A stretch of 64,000 nt of DNA, taken from contig CACYYN010000018.1 in assembly GCA_902778665.1 (NCBI GenBank), forward strand, positions 1 through 64,000, read 5' to 3'. The stretch comes from Oscillospiraceae bacterium (GTDB lineage: Bacteria > Bacillota > Clostridia > Oscillospirales > Oscillospiraceae). The position numbers and the translations under genes were made by a program. The first letter of the stretch is position 1; each line of letters starts with the position of its first letter. Below are positions 10,431-19,708 of this stretch, one piece after another. Under the pieces are notes generated by a model. The model saw only the letters and a list, made by a program, of their open reading frames with translations. It did not search any database and had not been told where the DNA came from.

Positions 10431-11240
10431 TCAGAGGTATTTCCTGCAGATTTCCCGTACTTCCTCCACAGCTTTCGACGTACCCGCCAGGATTGAGCAG
10501 GGCCCGTCCAGCGTGATGCATCTACCGTCCACCTGTTCGATTCTTCCGCCTGCCTCCTCCACAATTACGCTTCCCGCTGCGTAATCATAGGGGTTCAGCT
10601 TCAGCTCCAGATAGGCCGCGTTGGCTCCTTTTGCCACTCTGCAGATGTCCAGCGCAGCCGACCCGCCCTCGCGGATGGAGAGGCTGTTCAGGTAGAGCTC
10701 CTTTGCAATCTGAAAGAGAGCGTCTGTGTCACCCTCATTGTATCTGGCACAGCCGAAGGCAACAATCCCCTCCTCAATCGGAACGTCATGAATCTTCAGT
10801 TCCCTGCCGTTCATTTCCGCTCCGCAACCTCGCACGGCAGTGAACATTTCATCCGCATAGGGGTTATAAACAAACCCTGCGATCATCTCTCCCCCGTATC
10901 CCGCTCCAACGGAGACACAGCTGTGATTGTATCCGAAAATATAGTTTGTGGTCCCGTCGATCGGGTCTATGAAAAAGCAGAGTCCGTCCCGCCCGTCCCG
11001 GTCATTTCCCGCCACATCCTCTTCGCCAAAGAAGGTGCAGCCCGGGAAGAGCCGGTCAAATTCCTCCATCAGCTTTTTCTGGATGGCAACATCCTCATCC
11101 GTGACAAAGTTTGCGAGCCCCGGCTTCCGGTGCACTTCTCTGTTGTCCGGGGCGTGTTCCTTCATATACTGCCCGGCATCCCGAACGATTTCTGCTATTA
11201 TGCTCCTCAGTTTTACGAATTGCGCAATGATTTCTTCCAA
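10431..11240 (-). CDS. Inositol monophosphatase-family phosphatase
   Basis: 269 residues. The metal-binding motifs are present: FGEED near residue 73, DPIDGTTNY near 93, and NPYDYAAGSVIVEEAGG near 218 (the WDxAAG position has Tyr for Trp). It starts at TTG 11240 with GAAGGAAAG upstream; no better in-frame ATG is seen. The family includes inositol-1-phosphatases, 3'(2'),5'-bisphosphate nucleotidases and fructose-1,6-bisphosphatases, and the substrate cannot be fixed from sequence. It is separate from the gpx promoter and has no obvious partner gene. Confidence 0.9.
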   Translation of the reverse strand: MEEIIAQFVKLRSIIAEIVRDAGQYMKEHAPDNREVHRKPGLANFVTDEDVAIQKKLMEEFDRLFPGCTFFGEEDVAGNDRDGRDGLCFFIDPIDGTTNYIFGYNHSCVSVGAGYGGEMIAGFVYNPYADEMFTAVRGCGAEMNGRELKIHDVPIEEGIVAFGCARYNEGDTDALFQIAKELYLNSLSIREGGSAALDICRVAKGANAAYLELKLNPYDYAAGSVIVEEAGGRIEQVDGRCITLDGPCSILAGTSKAVEEVREICRKYL

Positions 11241-11467
11241 ATGTCTTTCCTTCTTCCTTCCGTCTGCGCTTCTGCCCTTGTCCTTGCAGGAAGCAGCCCA
11301 ATGCTGATCCGCCTTTTCTCACACGGGCTATTCGCACCGGGTCAGGGCTTTCTGCCGGAATATACTTCCGGCATCCACCGGAATCTTGTTATAACACGGG
11401 GGCTCTCCAACCCGGCGGTAATCCCCCGCCTCTTCAATCCTGTCGAAATTGTCTATATCACAAAAAA
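11241..11467. other. Intergenic stretch, nothing supportable seen
   Basis: Between the IMPase start and the hairpin at 11468. Overlapping open frames on both strands have no ribosome binding site or recognisable protein. It presumably contains the IMPase promoter, but I see no clear hexamer pair. Confidence 0.4.
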
Positions 11468-11520
11468 GAAATAACCCTTGACCATTGCATCTTTCACCTG
11501 CAACAGCCAAGGGTTATTTC
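11468..11520 (-). terminator. Hairpin terminator with long loop
   Basis: 13 bp perfect inverted repeat (11468-11480 with 11508-11520) enclosing a smaller TTGCA/TGCAA stem. Read on the minus strand it ends in TTATTTCTTTTTT, a good intrinsic terminator. Confidence 0.7.
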
Positions 11521-11548
11521 TGTGACTTCTTAGTATCTAACATCATGG

Positions 11549-11614
11549 TTACCTCTCTTTCTCTCTCTTTACTGCCGCATCTCTCCGAAATCCATTCTCA
11601 ATACGCTTCTTCAA
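11549..11614 (-). CDS. Possible 21-residue basic peptide
   Basis: TTG start at 11614 after GAGGGAATGAAAGA, ending in TAA at 11549. The product (MKKRIENGFRRDAAVKREKE then R) is strongly charged, with ten Lys/Arg. It lies inside the candidate small transcript. It could equally be chance. Confidence 0.2.
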   Translation of the reverse strand: MKKRIENGFRRDAAVKREKER

Positions 11615-11864
11615 TCTTTCATTCCCTCATGTGGGATACACATAGCGTTGGAACATTCCCTTGAGTCTGACCTTTGCGGCTTCTTTTATGTAGGAAGTAT
11701 TTGTTTTCTGTTGTGGCTATAATATAGCAGTTTCTTCCGGTTTTTTCAATTGGCATAATAGCCAAAAAACAGCGATTATTTTTGTTTATTTTACCGAATC
11801 CAGTCACTTTAAACCGTCAACAATTGTGCACTTTTGTGAAATATGGATAATTCGAAAGTCTCCT

Positions 11865-11892
11865 GAGCCGTCCGCTTTTATACGGACGGCTC
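11865..11892 (-). terminator. Hairpin after the first ABC operon
   Basis: 10 bp perfect stem (11865-11874 with 11883-11892), 8-base loop, 9 bases beyond the stop of the ATPase gene. It has no T run on the minus strand, so it may act as an mRNA end stabiliser as much as a terminator. Confidence 0.6.
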
Positions 11893-11900
11893 TGATTTCC

Positions 11901-12977
11901 TTACAGGACGTGAACAGATTCCGGTTCAAACACCAGTGAGCAGGCCTCACCCACCTGGTAGATCCGTTTGTTCTTCGGGTTGTGCTCCTCCAGCTTCACC
12001 AGCGTGTTGCCCACCATCACATGATAGTTCTGATAGGATCCCATGAAGCAGCTCAGCACCACCCTGCACGGCATTCCGCCGGCGTCTGCCAGGGTTGCAG
12101 CTTCCGGGCGAAGCACGAGGGTATACTCCCCGCCTTCTTCCATGTGGCCGCCGAGCTCCACCTTCACGTCGGAGCCTTCCACGTTCATCACGGCATATTT
12201 GCCGCTCTTTCCGGTCATCTTTCCTTTCAGGAAGTTCGCCTCGCCGATGAAGTCCGCCACAAATTCATCCACCGGATGATAATAGATCTCCTGCGGCGTT
12301 CCCATCTGCGCCACGACACCCTTGTTCATGATGATGATCTTATCCGACAACGCCATTGCTTCACTCTGGTCATGCGTAACATAGATTGCCGTAATGCCGA
12401 CCTCCTGCTGAATCCGCCGGATTTCCGTCCTCATGGAAACACGCAGCTTTGCATCGAGATTGGAAAGAGGCTCATCAAAGAGCAGCACGGAGGGTTCAAT
12501 CACCAGGGCCCTCGCCAGGGCGACACGTTGTTGCTGACCGCCGGACAGCTGGTTGGTCATCCGCGCTTCCATACCGGACAGCTCCACAAGCCCGAGAATT
12601 TTCATCACACGTTCCCGGATTTCCTCCTTCGGCACCTTGCGTAGCTTCAGTCCGTACGCCACGTTGTCAAAGACATTGTAATGCGGAAGGAGGGCGTAGC
12701 TCTGGAACACCATCGCCGTGTCACGTTTGTTTGGGGTCAACTCATTGATCGGCTCGTCCCCGAGATAGATTTCTCCCTCATCCGGGCTTTCAAACCCCGC
12801 TATCATGCGCAGCGTCGTGGTTTTCCCACACCCCGAAGGACCCAGAAGTGTTACAAAAGAGCCCGGTTCAATCGTAAGAGACGTGTCTTTTACGGCATAA
12901 AAGTCCTTTCCGGTTTTAGGGTCCTGATAGATTTTGGAGATATGCTCGAGGCGGACGCCTTTTTTTGTTTTTCCCAT
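11901..12977 (-). CDS. ABC transporter ATPase (FbpC/PotA-like)
   Basis: 358 residues. Walker [10 protein letters not shown] near residue 44, Q-loop, signature [15 protein letters not shown] near 141, Walker B LLFDEP and the H-loop VTHDQSEA are all intact. A C-terminal TOBE-like regulatory domain runs from about 275. Its start lies three bases after the permease stop, with its AGGAGG inside the permease gene. It energises the permease encoded immediately upstream. Of the two paralogous ABC systems in this window, this one has the order SBP-permease-ATPase. Confidence 0.95.
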   Translation of the reverse strand: MGKTKKGVRLEHISKIYQDPKTGKDFYAVKDTSLTIEPGSFVTLLGPSGCGKTTTLRMIAGFESPDEGEIYLGDEPINELTPNKRDTAMVFQSYALLPHYNVFDNVAYGLKLRKVPKEEIRERVMKILGLVELSGMEARMTNQLSGGQQQRVALARALVIEPSVLLFDEPLSNLDAKLRVSMRTEIRRIQQEVGITAIYVTHDQSEAMALSDKIIIMNKGVVAQMGTPQEIYYHPVDEFVADFIGEANFLKGKMTGKSGKYAVMNVEGSDVKVELGGHMEEGGEYTLVLRPEAATLADAGGMPCRVVLSCFMGSYQNYHVMVGNTLVKLEEHNPKNKRIYQVGEACSLVFEPESVHVL

Positions 12978-12980
12978 TTC

Positions 12981-14693
12981 TCAGTCCTCCTTAATTTTTC
13001 TGCTCGTACCGAAGTACTTCATAAAGAGATTCATCAGCAGCACCGCCCCGTAGGTTATCAGGATCAGCAGTGTTGCAAATGCGCACGCAAGGCTGTAGGA
13101 GCCTTTTTCTGCAAATTCATTGATCTGAACCGTGATGAGCAGAAACTGCGGCGTCACAAGCAGGATGATTGCCGAGATAGCTGTGATGCTTCGAACGAAA
13201 GCCGTAACCAGGCCGCTGAGGAAAGAATCTTTAATCAAAGGAAGCGTCACGGTCATAAACACCCTGAAGCTGTCTGCGCCCATGTCATACGCTGATTCTT
13301 CGATGCTCTTATCAATCTGTCGCAAGGCAGAGATGCCGCTCCGTGTTCCGGTCGGGAGCGAACGTACGATAAACACAATAATCAGGATTGCCCCCGTGCC
13401 GTAAAGCCCCTGCAGGAAGCCTGTGTGGAAGATACCGCCGGAGAAACCTCGGATATATCCAACACCCAGTACCGTCCCTGGGACGGCCATTGCCAGCATC
13501 GAGACTGCTTCTATAAAACCTTTTCCGCGGAAATTCCGCTTCACAACGAGATAAGAAATAATCATGCTCAGCAGTGCCGTGATAGGTGCTGCGATCAGGG
13601 AAAGCACAAAAGAGTCGCGGAAGGCCTGGAATCCATGGTAACTCTCAAAAATCTTCAGGAACCATTTCCCGGTAAGCGGGAAGAATTTTCTCCCCCATGT
13701 GGGGAAGCAGGCTCCGATCGGCACACAGACATACATCATGATGACGAACAGTGCCGCTGCCGCACAAAGAATTGTCAGGGGGATCCGGACACTTCTGTCC
13801 TCGATCAGCATTCTTGCCCGTGAAGCCTTACCCGTAAGAGTAGCGGCAGTTTTCGCTTCCAGATAATACTTCTGCACCGCAAACATCAGCAATGTAATGC
13901 ATAGCAGTACCACTGCCATGGCCGCAGCTCCGGACTTATCGTAAGCGCCGGTAATCTGCAGATAAATTGTGGTTGCCAGCGTATCATAAGAGCCGCCGAT
14001 CAGCATAGGATTTGCGAAGTCTGCAATCGACTCAATAAATGTTACCAGAAATGCATTGCCTAATCCCGGCAGGATAAGGGGCAGCGTCACACTGGTGAAA
14101 ACCTTCATTCTGCCTGCACCCATATCGCGCGCCGCTTCCTCTAGAGACGGATCAATATTTTTCAGAAGCCCTTTCAGCATCATGTAGCATACCGGGAAAA
14201 ACGTCAGTGTCTGGACAATGACAATGCCCCAATATCCATAGACACTGTTATCATAGATTTTCAACAGATAACGCGTGATGATGCCCGCTTTTCCGAACAG
14301 CATAATCATGGAGAGGGAGAGCACAAAGGGCGGGGAAACAACCGGCAGCATCGAAACAACCTTGAAAAGCCCTCCGCTGAATTTTCCCATCCGGACATAT
14401 ACTTCCACATATGCGAAAAGAAGGCCGACCAATGTTGACAGAATGCCGACTACAAAACCAACCTTCAATGTGTTGGTGATTGCTTTTGTAAAAGACGGCA
14501 TCTGAAAAATACGCCGAAATACGTCCAGTGAGATCTTCCCCTCGTTGAGGAAGCTGTCCACCAGCAGCATTGCCAGCGGATAAAGGATAAATAATGTCAG
14601 GAACGTGATGAGAAGCACAATCGTCGTCATCATGATCGGGTCAGCCATCAGCTTTTTCCGATCAAGGGATGCGCCTTGCTTCGTTTTTGCCAT
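12981..14693 (-). CDS. ABC transporter permease, duplicated (FbpB/AfuB-like)
   Basis: 570 residues made of two MetI-like permease halves in one chain with about twelve hydrophobic segments. Each half has its EAA loop for ATPase docking: EEAARDMGAGRMKVFTSV near 196 and EESAYDMGADSFRVFMTV near 475. Fused double permeases are typical of the Fe(III)/sugar-phosphate/phosphonate class of ABC importers. ATG follows GAAAGGAG. Located in the cytoplasmic membrane between the SBP and ATPase genes. Confidence 0.93.
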   Translation of the reverse strand: MAKTKQGASLDRKKLMADPIMMTTIVLLITFLTLFILYPLAMLLVDSFLNEGKISLDVFRRIFQMPSFTKAITNTLKVGFVVGILSTLVGLLFAYVEVYVRMGKFSGGLFKVVSMLPVVSPPFVLSLSMIMLFGKAGIITRYLLKIYDNSVYGYWGIVIVQTLTFFPVCYMMLKGLLKNIDPSLEEAARDMGAGRMKVFTSVTLPLILPGLGNAFLVTFIESIADFANPMLIGGSYDTLATTIYLQITGAYDKSGAAAMAVVLLCITLLMFAVQKYYLEAKTAATLTGKASRARMLIEDRSVRIPLTILCAAAALFVIMMYVCVPIGACFPTWGRKFFPLTGKWFLKIFESYHGFQAFRDSFVLSLIAAPITALLSMIISYLVVKRNFRGKGFIEAVSMLAMAVPGTVLGVGYIRGFSGGIFHTGFLQGLYGTGAILIIVFIVRSLPTGTRSGISALRQIDKSIEESAYDMGADSFRVFMTVTLPLIKDSFLSGLVTAFVRSITAISAIILLVTPQFLLITVQINEFAEKGSYSLACAFATLLILITYGAVLLMNLFMKYFGTSRKIKED

Positions 14694-14743
14694 GAAAACT
14701 CTCCTTTCTCCTTTTCGAAAGGAATACTATTCTATTTTACAAA

Positions 14744-14773
14744 ATGGGGAGACGGCGTCTGCCGCCTCCCCAT
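14744..14773 (-). other. Hairpin between SBP and permease genes
   Basis: 13 bp stem with one A-C mismatch (14744-14756 with 14761-14773) and a 4-base loop, no T run. It lies 34 bases after the SBP stop. It probably protects the SBP end of the message or partly attenuates downstream genes. Confidence 0.7.
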
Positions 14774-14807
14774 CAGGTTGGTCTTGTAGTATTAGATTAC
14801 TCTGAAA

Positions 14808-15911
14808 TCAGGATGTCTGGAAACGGCCGGTATCTGCAGTGTCTGCACCGGAAGCTGCCAGAGCAGTCATAACCTCTTCCACATAGGTCTTGATGTTGTT
14901 GGTAGCATCGTCCCAGTCATAGTCGATGACGTTATTCGGATCGAGGCCGAAGTCGATCGCTGCCTGGGGCTGCTCTGCATTGTCAATCACCAGGAACTGG
15001 TAGGAACCGTTGTCCTTTGCGAGATTGACACAGTCAGGAGACAGTGCATACTCAATCCAGAGTTTTGCTGCGTTGGGGTGTTTTGCACCCTTGAAGATAG
15101 CAGTTGCACCGATTTCACAGGTGGTGCCGCTGGAAGGAATGATCAGCTCGATATTGTCATAGCCGTTATCGAGGATCTGGGTGATGCCGTCATGCAGGAA
15201 GCCAATACCGATTACGCACTCGCCGATGCCGACATTTTTGCTCGGACCGGAGCCGGACTTGGTGTAAACTTCAATGTTCTTATCCAGATCGCAGAGGTAC
15301 TGGATGCCTTCATCATGGCCGAGCTTCTGGATCATGGTGTTGATAACAAGCTTTGCCGTGCCGGCAGTCTGGTAGTTGGACAGCCAGATCAGCCCTTTAT
15401 ATTCCGGCTTCAGCAGATCTGCAAAGTCCTGCGGAGCCTCAAGTCCGAGACGATCCAACTCTTCCGTATTGACCATGAATCCGAGGATACCGGTGTAAAT
15501 ACCGTACCAGAGCCCGTCAGGATTCTTGTATGCATCCTTTGTGATATGAACAGCGTTCTTGGCATCATATGCCTCAAGAAGGCCTTCAGCCGCACAGACG
15601 TTGTACGGATCCGTTGTGCCGCCGAACCAGACATCAGCGGACGGATTGCCGTTTTCCTCTTCAATCTTTGCCTGAACCTCGCCGGTAGACAGGCGCTGAT
15701 AGCTGACCTTAATACCGGTGAGCTTTTCAAAGTTCTTGCAGGCAGCTGCGAGATATTCCTCTTCGCAGGAACCATAAACAACGAGCTCGCCCTCTGCCTT
15801 TGCCGCTTCGATGAGAGCCTCATCGTCTGTAAAGTCGGCGTAAGCAGTTCCGCCGACACACAGCGCAAACACCATGACAAGTGCCAGCAGTACAGATAAT
15901 GCCTTTTTCAT
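14808..15911 (-). CDS. ABC substrate-binding protein (FbpA/AfuA-like, class F fold)
   Basis: 367 residues. The signal peptide ends TAYA/DF near residue 26. The Cys at 18 is preceded by Leu, so it is not a lipobox. The mature protein has the family pattern ELVVYGSCEEE...ADVWFGGTTD near the N-terminus and a conserved YTGILGFMVNTEEL hinge region. Relatives bind Fe(III), phosphonates or sugar phosphates. The Tyr pair that typically ligates iron in FbpA is not evident, so iron should not be assumed. First gene of SBP-permease-ATPase. Confidence 0.9.
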   Translation of the reverse strand: MKKALSVLLALVMVFALCVGGTAYADFTDDEALIEAAKAEGELVVYGSCEEEYLAAACKNFEKLTGIKVSYQRLSTGEVQAKIEEENGNPSADVWFGGTTDPYNVCAAEGLLEAYDAKNAVHITKDAYKNPDGLWYGIYTGILGFMVNTEELDRLGLEAPQDFADLLKPEYKGLIWLSNYQTAGTAKLVINTMIQKLGHDEGIQYLCDLDKNIEVYTKSGSGPSKNVGIGECVIGIGFLHDGITQILDNGYDNIELIIPSSGTTCEIGATAIFKGAKHPNAAKLWIEYALSPDCVNLAKDNGSYQFLVIDNAEQPQAAIDFGLDPNNVIDYDWDDATNNIKTYVEEVMTALAASGADTADTGRFQTS

Positions 15912-15976
15912 AATGAAACCTCCATATATTTTTTATTTCTTCAGCCTTTCGGCTGTGGAAACCTTTCCATAGGCAG

Positions 15977-16005
15977 ATTATACACTTTTTCTGTTCATCT
16001 TGAAA
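15977..16005 (-). promoter_or_regulatory. Promoter of the first ABC operon
   Basis: Minus strand TTTCAA at 16005-16000, 17-base spacer and a perfect TATAAT at 15982-15977. A TTTTGTGCATT element at 16062-16072 lies 57 bases upstream of the -35, matching the second ABC operon. Confidence 0.65.
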
Positions 16006-16083
16006 GATTTAATATCAATGCGAATGTATTTTTGTGAAAAACATAGAAAATCAGGGCTTGATTTTGTGCATTCTGACCAAAAG

Positions 16084-16701
16084 CTATCTTTCACACCGCA
16101 CACCGATTTCATTCAGCTTCTTTCTGAGTTCCTTTACATCATCATGAAACACAATGGCGGGCATACCGGTGAAAAAAGCACCTTCAACATTGGGAGTAGC
16201 GTCATCAATAAAAACACACTCTTCTTTTTTCAGAGAAAAAGTCTGGCAAAGAAGTTCATAAATCTCCGGCTGCGGTTTCACAAGATGCACATCCGCCGAA
16301 ATCAGTGTCCCGTCGAAGCAGTCCCATCCCGGAATATTCTGCCAGTAATGGTGCTGCCTCAGGCTGGCATTGGAGAGAAGAAAAATTCCGTATCCGTTCG
16401 CCTTCAACTCTCTGACCAGAGCTTCCATCCCTTTGATCGGGAGAATCGGTCTGTCCCACTCATTGACAAGCTTATGCACAGTATCGCGCAATCGTTCCGG
16501 AACGCGTTGCGCGATAATATCAGCAGCCTGTTCATCAGAAAGAGAGCCCCGATCCATTCTGGACCACTCCAATGAGAGATAAACCTCCCGATTCAGCAGT
16601 TCACGATCTTCAGGATTCTTCAGCCCGACACGATCCAGGAACACATCCCGATTGAAATATATGAGCACATTGCCCATATCAAAGATAACGTTTTTGATCA
16701 T
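16084..16701 (-). CDS. HAD-superfamily phosphatase (YihX-like)
   Basis: 205 residues. HAD motif I is FDMGNVLI, motif II is LLSNAS, the motif III Lys lies in VKPQPEIY, and motif IV is FIDDATPNVEGA. The GNV form of motif I with a helical cap matches the YihX group, which dephosphorylates sugar phosphates such as glucose-1-phosphate. It begins six bases after the second permease stop, so it belongs to the SBP-ATPase-permease operon. A phosphatase linked to this transporter class suggests the imported solute is an organophosphate. That is inference. Confidence 0.88.
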   Translation of the reverse strand: MIKNVIFDMGNVLIYFNRDVFLDRVGLKNPEDRELLNREVYLSLEWSRMDRGSLSDEQAADIIAQRVPERLRDTVHKLVNEWDRPILPIKGMEALVRELKANGYGIFLLSNASLRQHHYWQNIPGWDCFDGTLISADVHLVKPQPEIYELLCQTFSLKKEECVFIDDATPNVEGAFFTGMPAIVFHDDVKELRKKLNEIGVRCER

Positions 16702-16707
16702 GATGTA

Positions 16708-18591
16708 TTATCCGTTCTTCCCTGTCAGTTTTGCAAACAGCTTTCTTCTCCGGTCTCTCGCCTCCAGCCGCTCACCCAGATCTCTCGCGCCGACGCCGTA
16801 AACCAGATACAGAATAATGCCGGACACAATCATAATAAACACCGTAGAAGCACATCGTCTGCCGGATGCGTTTACATTGTAGCCGTAGAGGCCTTCTTCT
16901 CTGCACATTGCCTGGATAACCATCGCATAACTGGTTCCGTATGTGCTTGCGAAGGTAGCGGACATATCATATTCCGTAAACAGAGCGTTAAAGTTCAGAG
17001 CAAAAACCGCCAGCACGCTCGGAAGGATAATCGGCAGTTTTACGCGCAGGAAGGTATAGATCTTTCTGGCGCCAAGATTTCTTGCAGCTTCTTCCAGCTC
17101 CTCATCAATTGAATAGAACGATGCCTTAATCATCCTCAGCGAGAACGGGAGCTTTGTTACGGTATAGGCCATAACAATCAGAAGCCGGACATTCTGGGCG
17201 TAATAGAGATTCTGATTACCCACATACCAGATGGAATTGCTGTTGAAGTATGTGCGGTAGGAATAGCAGATCAGAATCGTCGGAAGCAGCCAGGGGAATA
17301 AAAGCGCATATTCCAGAACAACTCCGCTTCTTTTATGTTTTTTCTGAAATATATAGTTGCAGGCTACCACAACTATCACACAGGCAAGCGCGGCGGCAAG
17401 CGCTGAGAGAATGAAGCTCAGTTTGATTCCGCCAAGTGTGGCTTCATTGGCAAACACGCCCGAGATGGAGCCCACTCTTGTCTTATACTTGCCGCGCCCG
17501 GTCAGATATTCATAATCCTGTTGTCCGAAATAGTTGATGAGCGTCCACTGGCTGAGATCCAGTTTTTTCAGGCGGATGGCACTGTAGGTCTGGAAAGAGA
17601 AAATCACAATCATCACTACAGGCGTCATGTAGATCACAAAGAGAACATACGCATAGATATGTGCCACCACATTCCAGACCGGGTTGTTGATCTTCTGCTT
17701 CTGCAGTTTTGCCTTTGTTTTGGAAACAGACAGATAATGCCCTTTCCGCTCATAAGAAGAGAGAACGGTAAGAAGCACAATGGTAAACATTGCAAGAATA
17801 ATGGAAAGCAGCGCTGCTCTTGCCTGAGGGAAAGCCTCGTCTGCACTGGAAGACCCTGCCAAACGGACGATCTCCGGGTTGATGGAGTCATAACCAAGCA
17901 AAGTGGGTGCCGACATGGCACAAAGGCCTGTAATAAACGTCATGACAGTAAGAGAAAACAGCGTCGGGATCAACGTCGGGAAGACAACCTTCCAGAGCAC
18001 TTTAAACGGTTTGGCCCCCATATTGCGTGCAGCTTCTACTGTGTTGTAGTCGATGCCGCGTATTGCGTTACGCAGGAAGAGCATGTGATTGCTGGTGCAG
18101 GCAAACGTCATGGTGAAAAGGACCGCATTGAAGCCGCTGAACCAGCTGTTGTTCATATTGGGGAAAGCGTTTTTGAGCGCTGTAGTCAAAATGCCGTCGC
18201 TGGCATAAAGAAACATATACCCTGTAACCAGTGCAACGCCGCTGTAGATCATGGTGGTCATATATCCGAGGCGAAGGATCTTTGCCCCTTTGATATCAAA
18301 ATACTCCGTCAGAAGTACAATGGATATACCGACCACATTCACTGTAATAACCAGCAGCACTGCAAGCTTCAGGGAATTCCACACATATTTCCCCATGCTG
18401 CCTGCCAGGAAAAAGCGAATTACAGCAAAAGCATCTCTTTCACCGGCAGCATTTTTCACGTTGAAAATACTGGTGAGCGTGTTGAGACACGGCAACAGCA
18501 TAAAGCCGAAAAACAGATAGGCAAAGAACGTTACACCAAGAATACGAAGAAGGAAATCCGGGTGAAACTTCTTTTCAAGCGTAGTGTTCAT
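16708..18591 (-). CDS. ABC transporter permease, duplicated (second FbpB/AfuB-like system)
   Basis: 627 residues with two MetI-like halves. EAA loops are at about 180 (VEAARNMGAKPFKVLWKV) and 510 (EEAARNLGARKIYTFLRV). It overlaps the ATPase gene by four bases (ATGA) and has GGGAGGAAGG before the ATG. It is a distant paralogue of the permease at 12981-14693, with a longer central linker. Membrane component of the second importer. Confidence 0.93.
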   Translation of the reverse strand: MNTTLEKKFHPDFLLRILGVTFFAYLFFGFMLLPCLNTLTSIFNVKNAAGERDAFAVIRFFLAGSMGKYVWNSLKLAVLLVITVNVVGISIVLLTEYFDIKGAKILRLGYMTTMIYSGVALVTGYMFLYASDGILTTALKNAFPNMNNSWFSGFNAVLFTMTFACTSNHMLFLRNAIRGIDYNTVEAARNMGAKPFKVLWKVVFPTLIPTLFSLTVMTFITGLCAMSAPTLLGYDSINPEIVRLAGSSSADEAFPQARAALLSIILAMFTIVLLTVLSSYERKGHYLSVSKTKAKLQKQKINNPVWNVVAHIYAYVLFVIYMTPVVMIVIFSFQTYSAIRLKKLDLSQWTLINYFGQQDYEYLTGRGKYKTRVGSISGVFANEATLGGIKLSFILSALAAALACVIVVVACNYIFQKKHKRSGVVLEYALLFPWLLPTILICYSYRTYFNSNSIWYVGNQNLYYAQNVRLLIVMAYTVTKLPFSLRMIKASFYSIDEELEEAARNLGARKIYTFLRVKLPIILPSVLAVFALNFNALFTEYDMSATFASTYGTSYAMVIQAMCREEGLYGYNVNASGRRCASTVFIMIVSGIILYLVYGVGARDLGERLEARDRRRKLFAKLTGKNG

Positions 18592-19625
18592 CCTTCCTCC
18601 CCAACTTTCTCTCCGGGCGTGTAGGCCATGATATCTCTCGGGTCAAGAACAACCTGCACTTTCTGGCCTTCCTCGTAAATGCAAACGCCGTCATTCTTTT
18701 CAATAACTTTGATGATCTGGCTTCCGAGGTCAATGTAATACTTGATGTAAAGGCCGTAATACTCTCTCATTGTCACAACCCCGTCAAGTGCAACCTGTCC
18801 CGGCTGGACATCCACATTCACATGGAGCCTCTCAAGACGCACATAATTATTCTTCTCAGGGTCCACTTTCCCACCTGCTGCCAGAATCTTTCGAACTACT
18901 TCTCCGGAAAGTTTATTAATATCACCGATAAAATTGCAGACAAACTCTGTCTTAGAGAAATTATACACCTCATTGGGTGTGCCGATCTGTTCGATATATC
19001 CCTTATTGAACACGGCAATCCGGTCAGAGAGGGTCAAAGCCTCCTCCTGGTCATGCGTGACATAGATGGTTGTAATCCCGAAATCTTTCTGCATCTTCTT
19101 CAGCTCATTGCGAAGCTGAACGCGAAGCTTTGCGTCAAGGTTTGACAGAGGTTCATCCATGCAGATAATCGCCGGCCCGGTTACCAGTGCGCGCGCTATT
19201 GCCACGCGCTGCTGCTGCCCGCCTGAAAGCTGGGAAACTGCCTTTTGAAGCTGTTCGTCTGACAGATCGACTTTTTTGGCAATATCCCGAACTTTTTCAT
19301 CAATCTCTGCCTTTTTCAGTTTCTTTATCTTTAAACCGAAAGCTATATTATCATATACCGTCATCGTCGGGAAAAGTGCGTAACTCTGGAAGACAATGCC
19401 GATATTGCGATCCTCGATAGGAACATGTGTGATATCTTTATCCTTGACGACAACCGTACCGGAAACAGGTTCAATGAAACCGGTAATGGTGCGCAAGGTC
19501 GTGGTCTTCCCGCATCCAGATGGGCCGAGAAATGTAAAGAATTCACCCTCCTTGACATGAACATTGATATCGTGCAGGGCTGTGAAATCTCCGAATTTTA
19601 CAACAATATCATTGAGCCTGATCAT
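18588..19625 (-). CDS. ABC transporter ATPase (second system)
   Basis: 345 residues. Walker [10 protein letters not shown], signature [15 protein letters not shown], Walker B IICMDEP and H-loop VTHDQEEAL are intact. A TOBE-type C-terminal domain begins near 250. It precedes the permease gene with a four-base overlap, the reverse of the order in the neighbouring operon. The two operons therefore probably arose as diverged homologues rather than as a recent tandem duplication. Confidence 0.95.
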   Translation of the reverse strand: MIRLNDIVVKFGDFTALHDINVHVKEGEFFTFLGPSGCGKTTTLRTITGFIEPVSGTVVVKDKDITHVPIEDRNIGIVFQSYALFPTMTVYDNIAFGLKIKKLKKAEIDEKVRDIAKKVDLSDEQLQKAVSQLSGGQQQRVAIARALVTGPAIICMDEPLSNLDAKLRVQLRNELKKMQKDFGITTIYVTHDQEEALTLSDRIAVFNKGYIEQIGTPNEVYNFSKTEFVCNFIGDINKLSGEVVRKILAAGGKVDPEKNNYVRLERLHVNVDVQPGQVALDGVVTMREYYGLYIKYYIDLGSQIIKVIEKNDGVCIYEEGQKVQVVLDPRDIMAYTPGEKVGEEG

Positions 19626-19660
19626 ATTACTGTTCCTTTTCCTCTCTTAAACTTATGAAC

Positions 19661-19688
19661 ATGGCGGGTTGGTTCCCCAACCCGCCAT
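19661..19688 (-). other. Hairpin between SBP and ATPase genes
   Basis: 12 bp perfect stem (19661-19672 with 19677-19688), 4-base loop, no T run, 20 bases after the SBP stop. Same architecture as after the other SBP genes. Confidence 0.75.
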
Positions 19689-19708
19689 ATGGTTAACGGT
19701 TTTATATA

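Larger units (their letters stand above)
11468..11714 (-). ncRNA. Candidate small RNA or short-peptide transcript
   Basis: A minus-strand promoter (TTGAAA at 11749-11744, 17-base spacer, TATATT at 11726-11721) and the terminator at 11468-11520 define a transcript of about 250 bases in a 660-base gap. It has no known RNA family signature that I recognise. It contains two tiny frames with plausible ribosome binding sites: one at 11549-11614, and a 10-codon frame beginning ATGATGTTAGAT that ends at the terminator. Confidence 0.35.

Noticed and set aside
14808..15911. Annotation of this SBP as a ferric-iron binding protein
   Set aside because: The family pattern is shared by phosphonate and sugar-phosphate binders, and no clear iron-binding Tyr pair or Fur-like box is visible. 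A neutral call is kept.
17521..18624. 367-codon plus-strand frame over the second permease gene
   Set aside because: Antisense shadow rich in His, Cys and Gln with no start signal; the minus-strand frame has two EAA loops.
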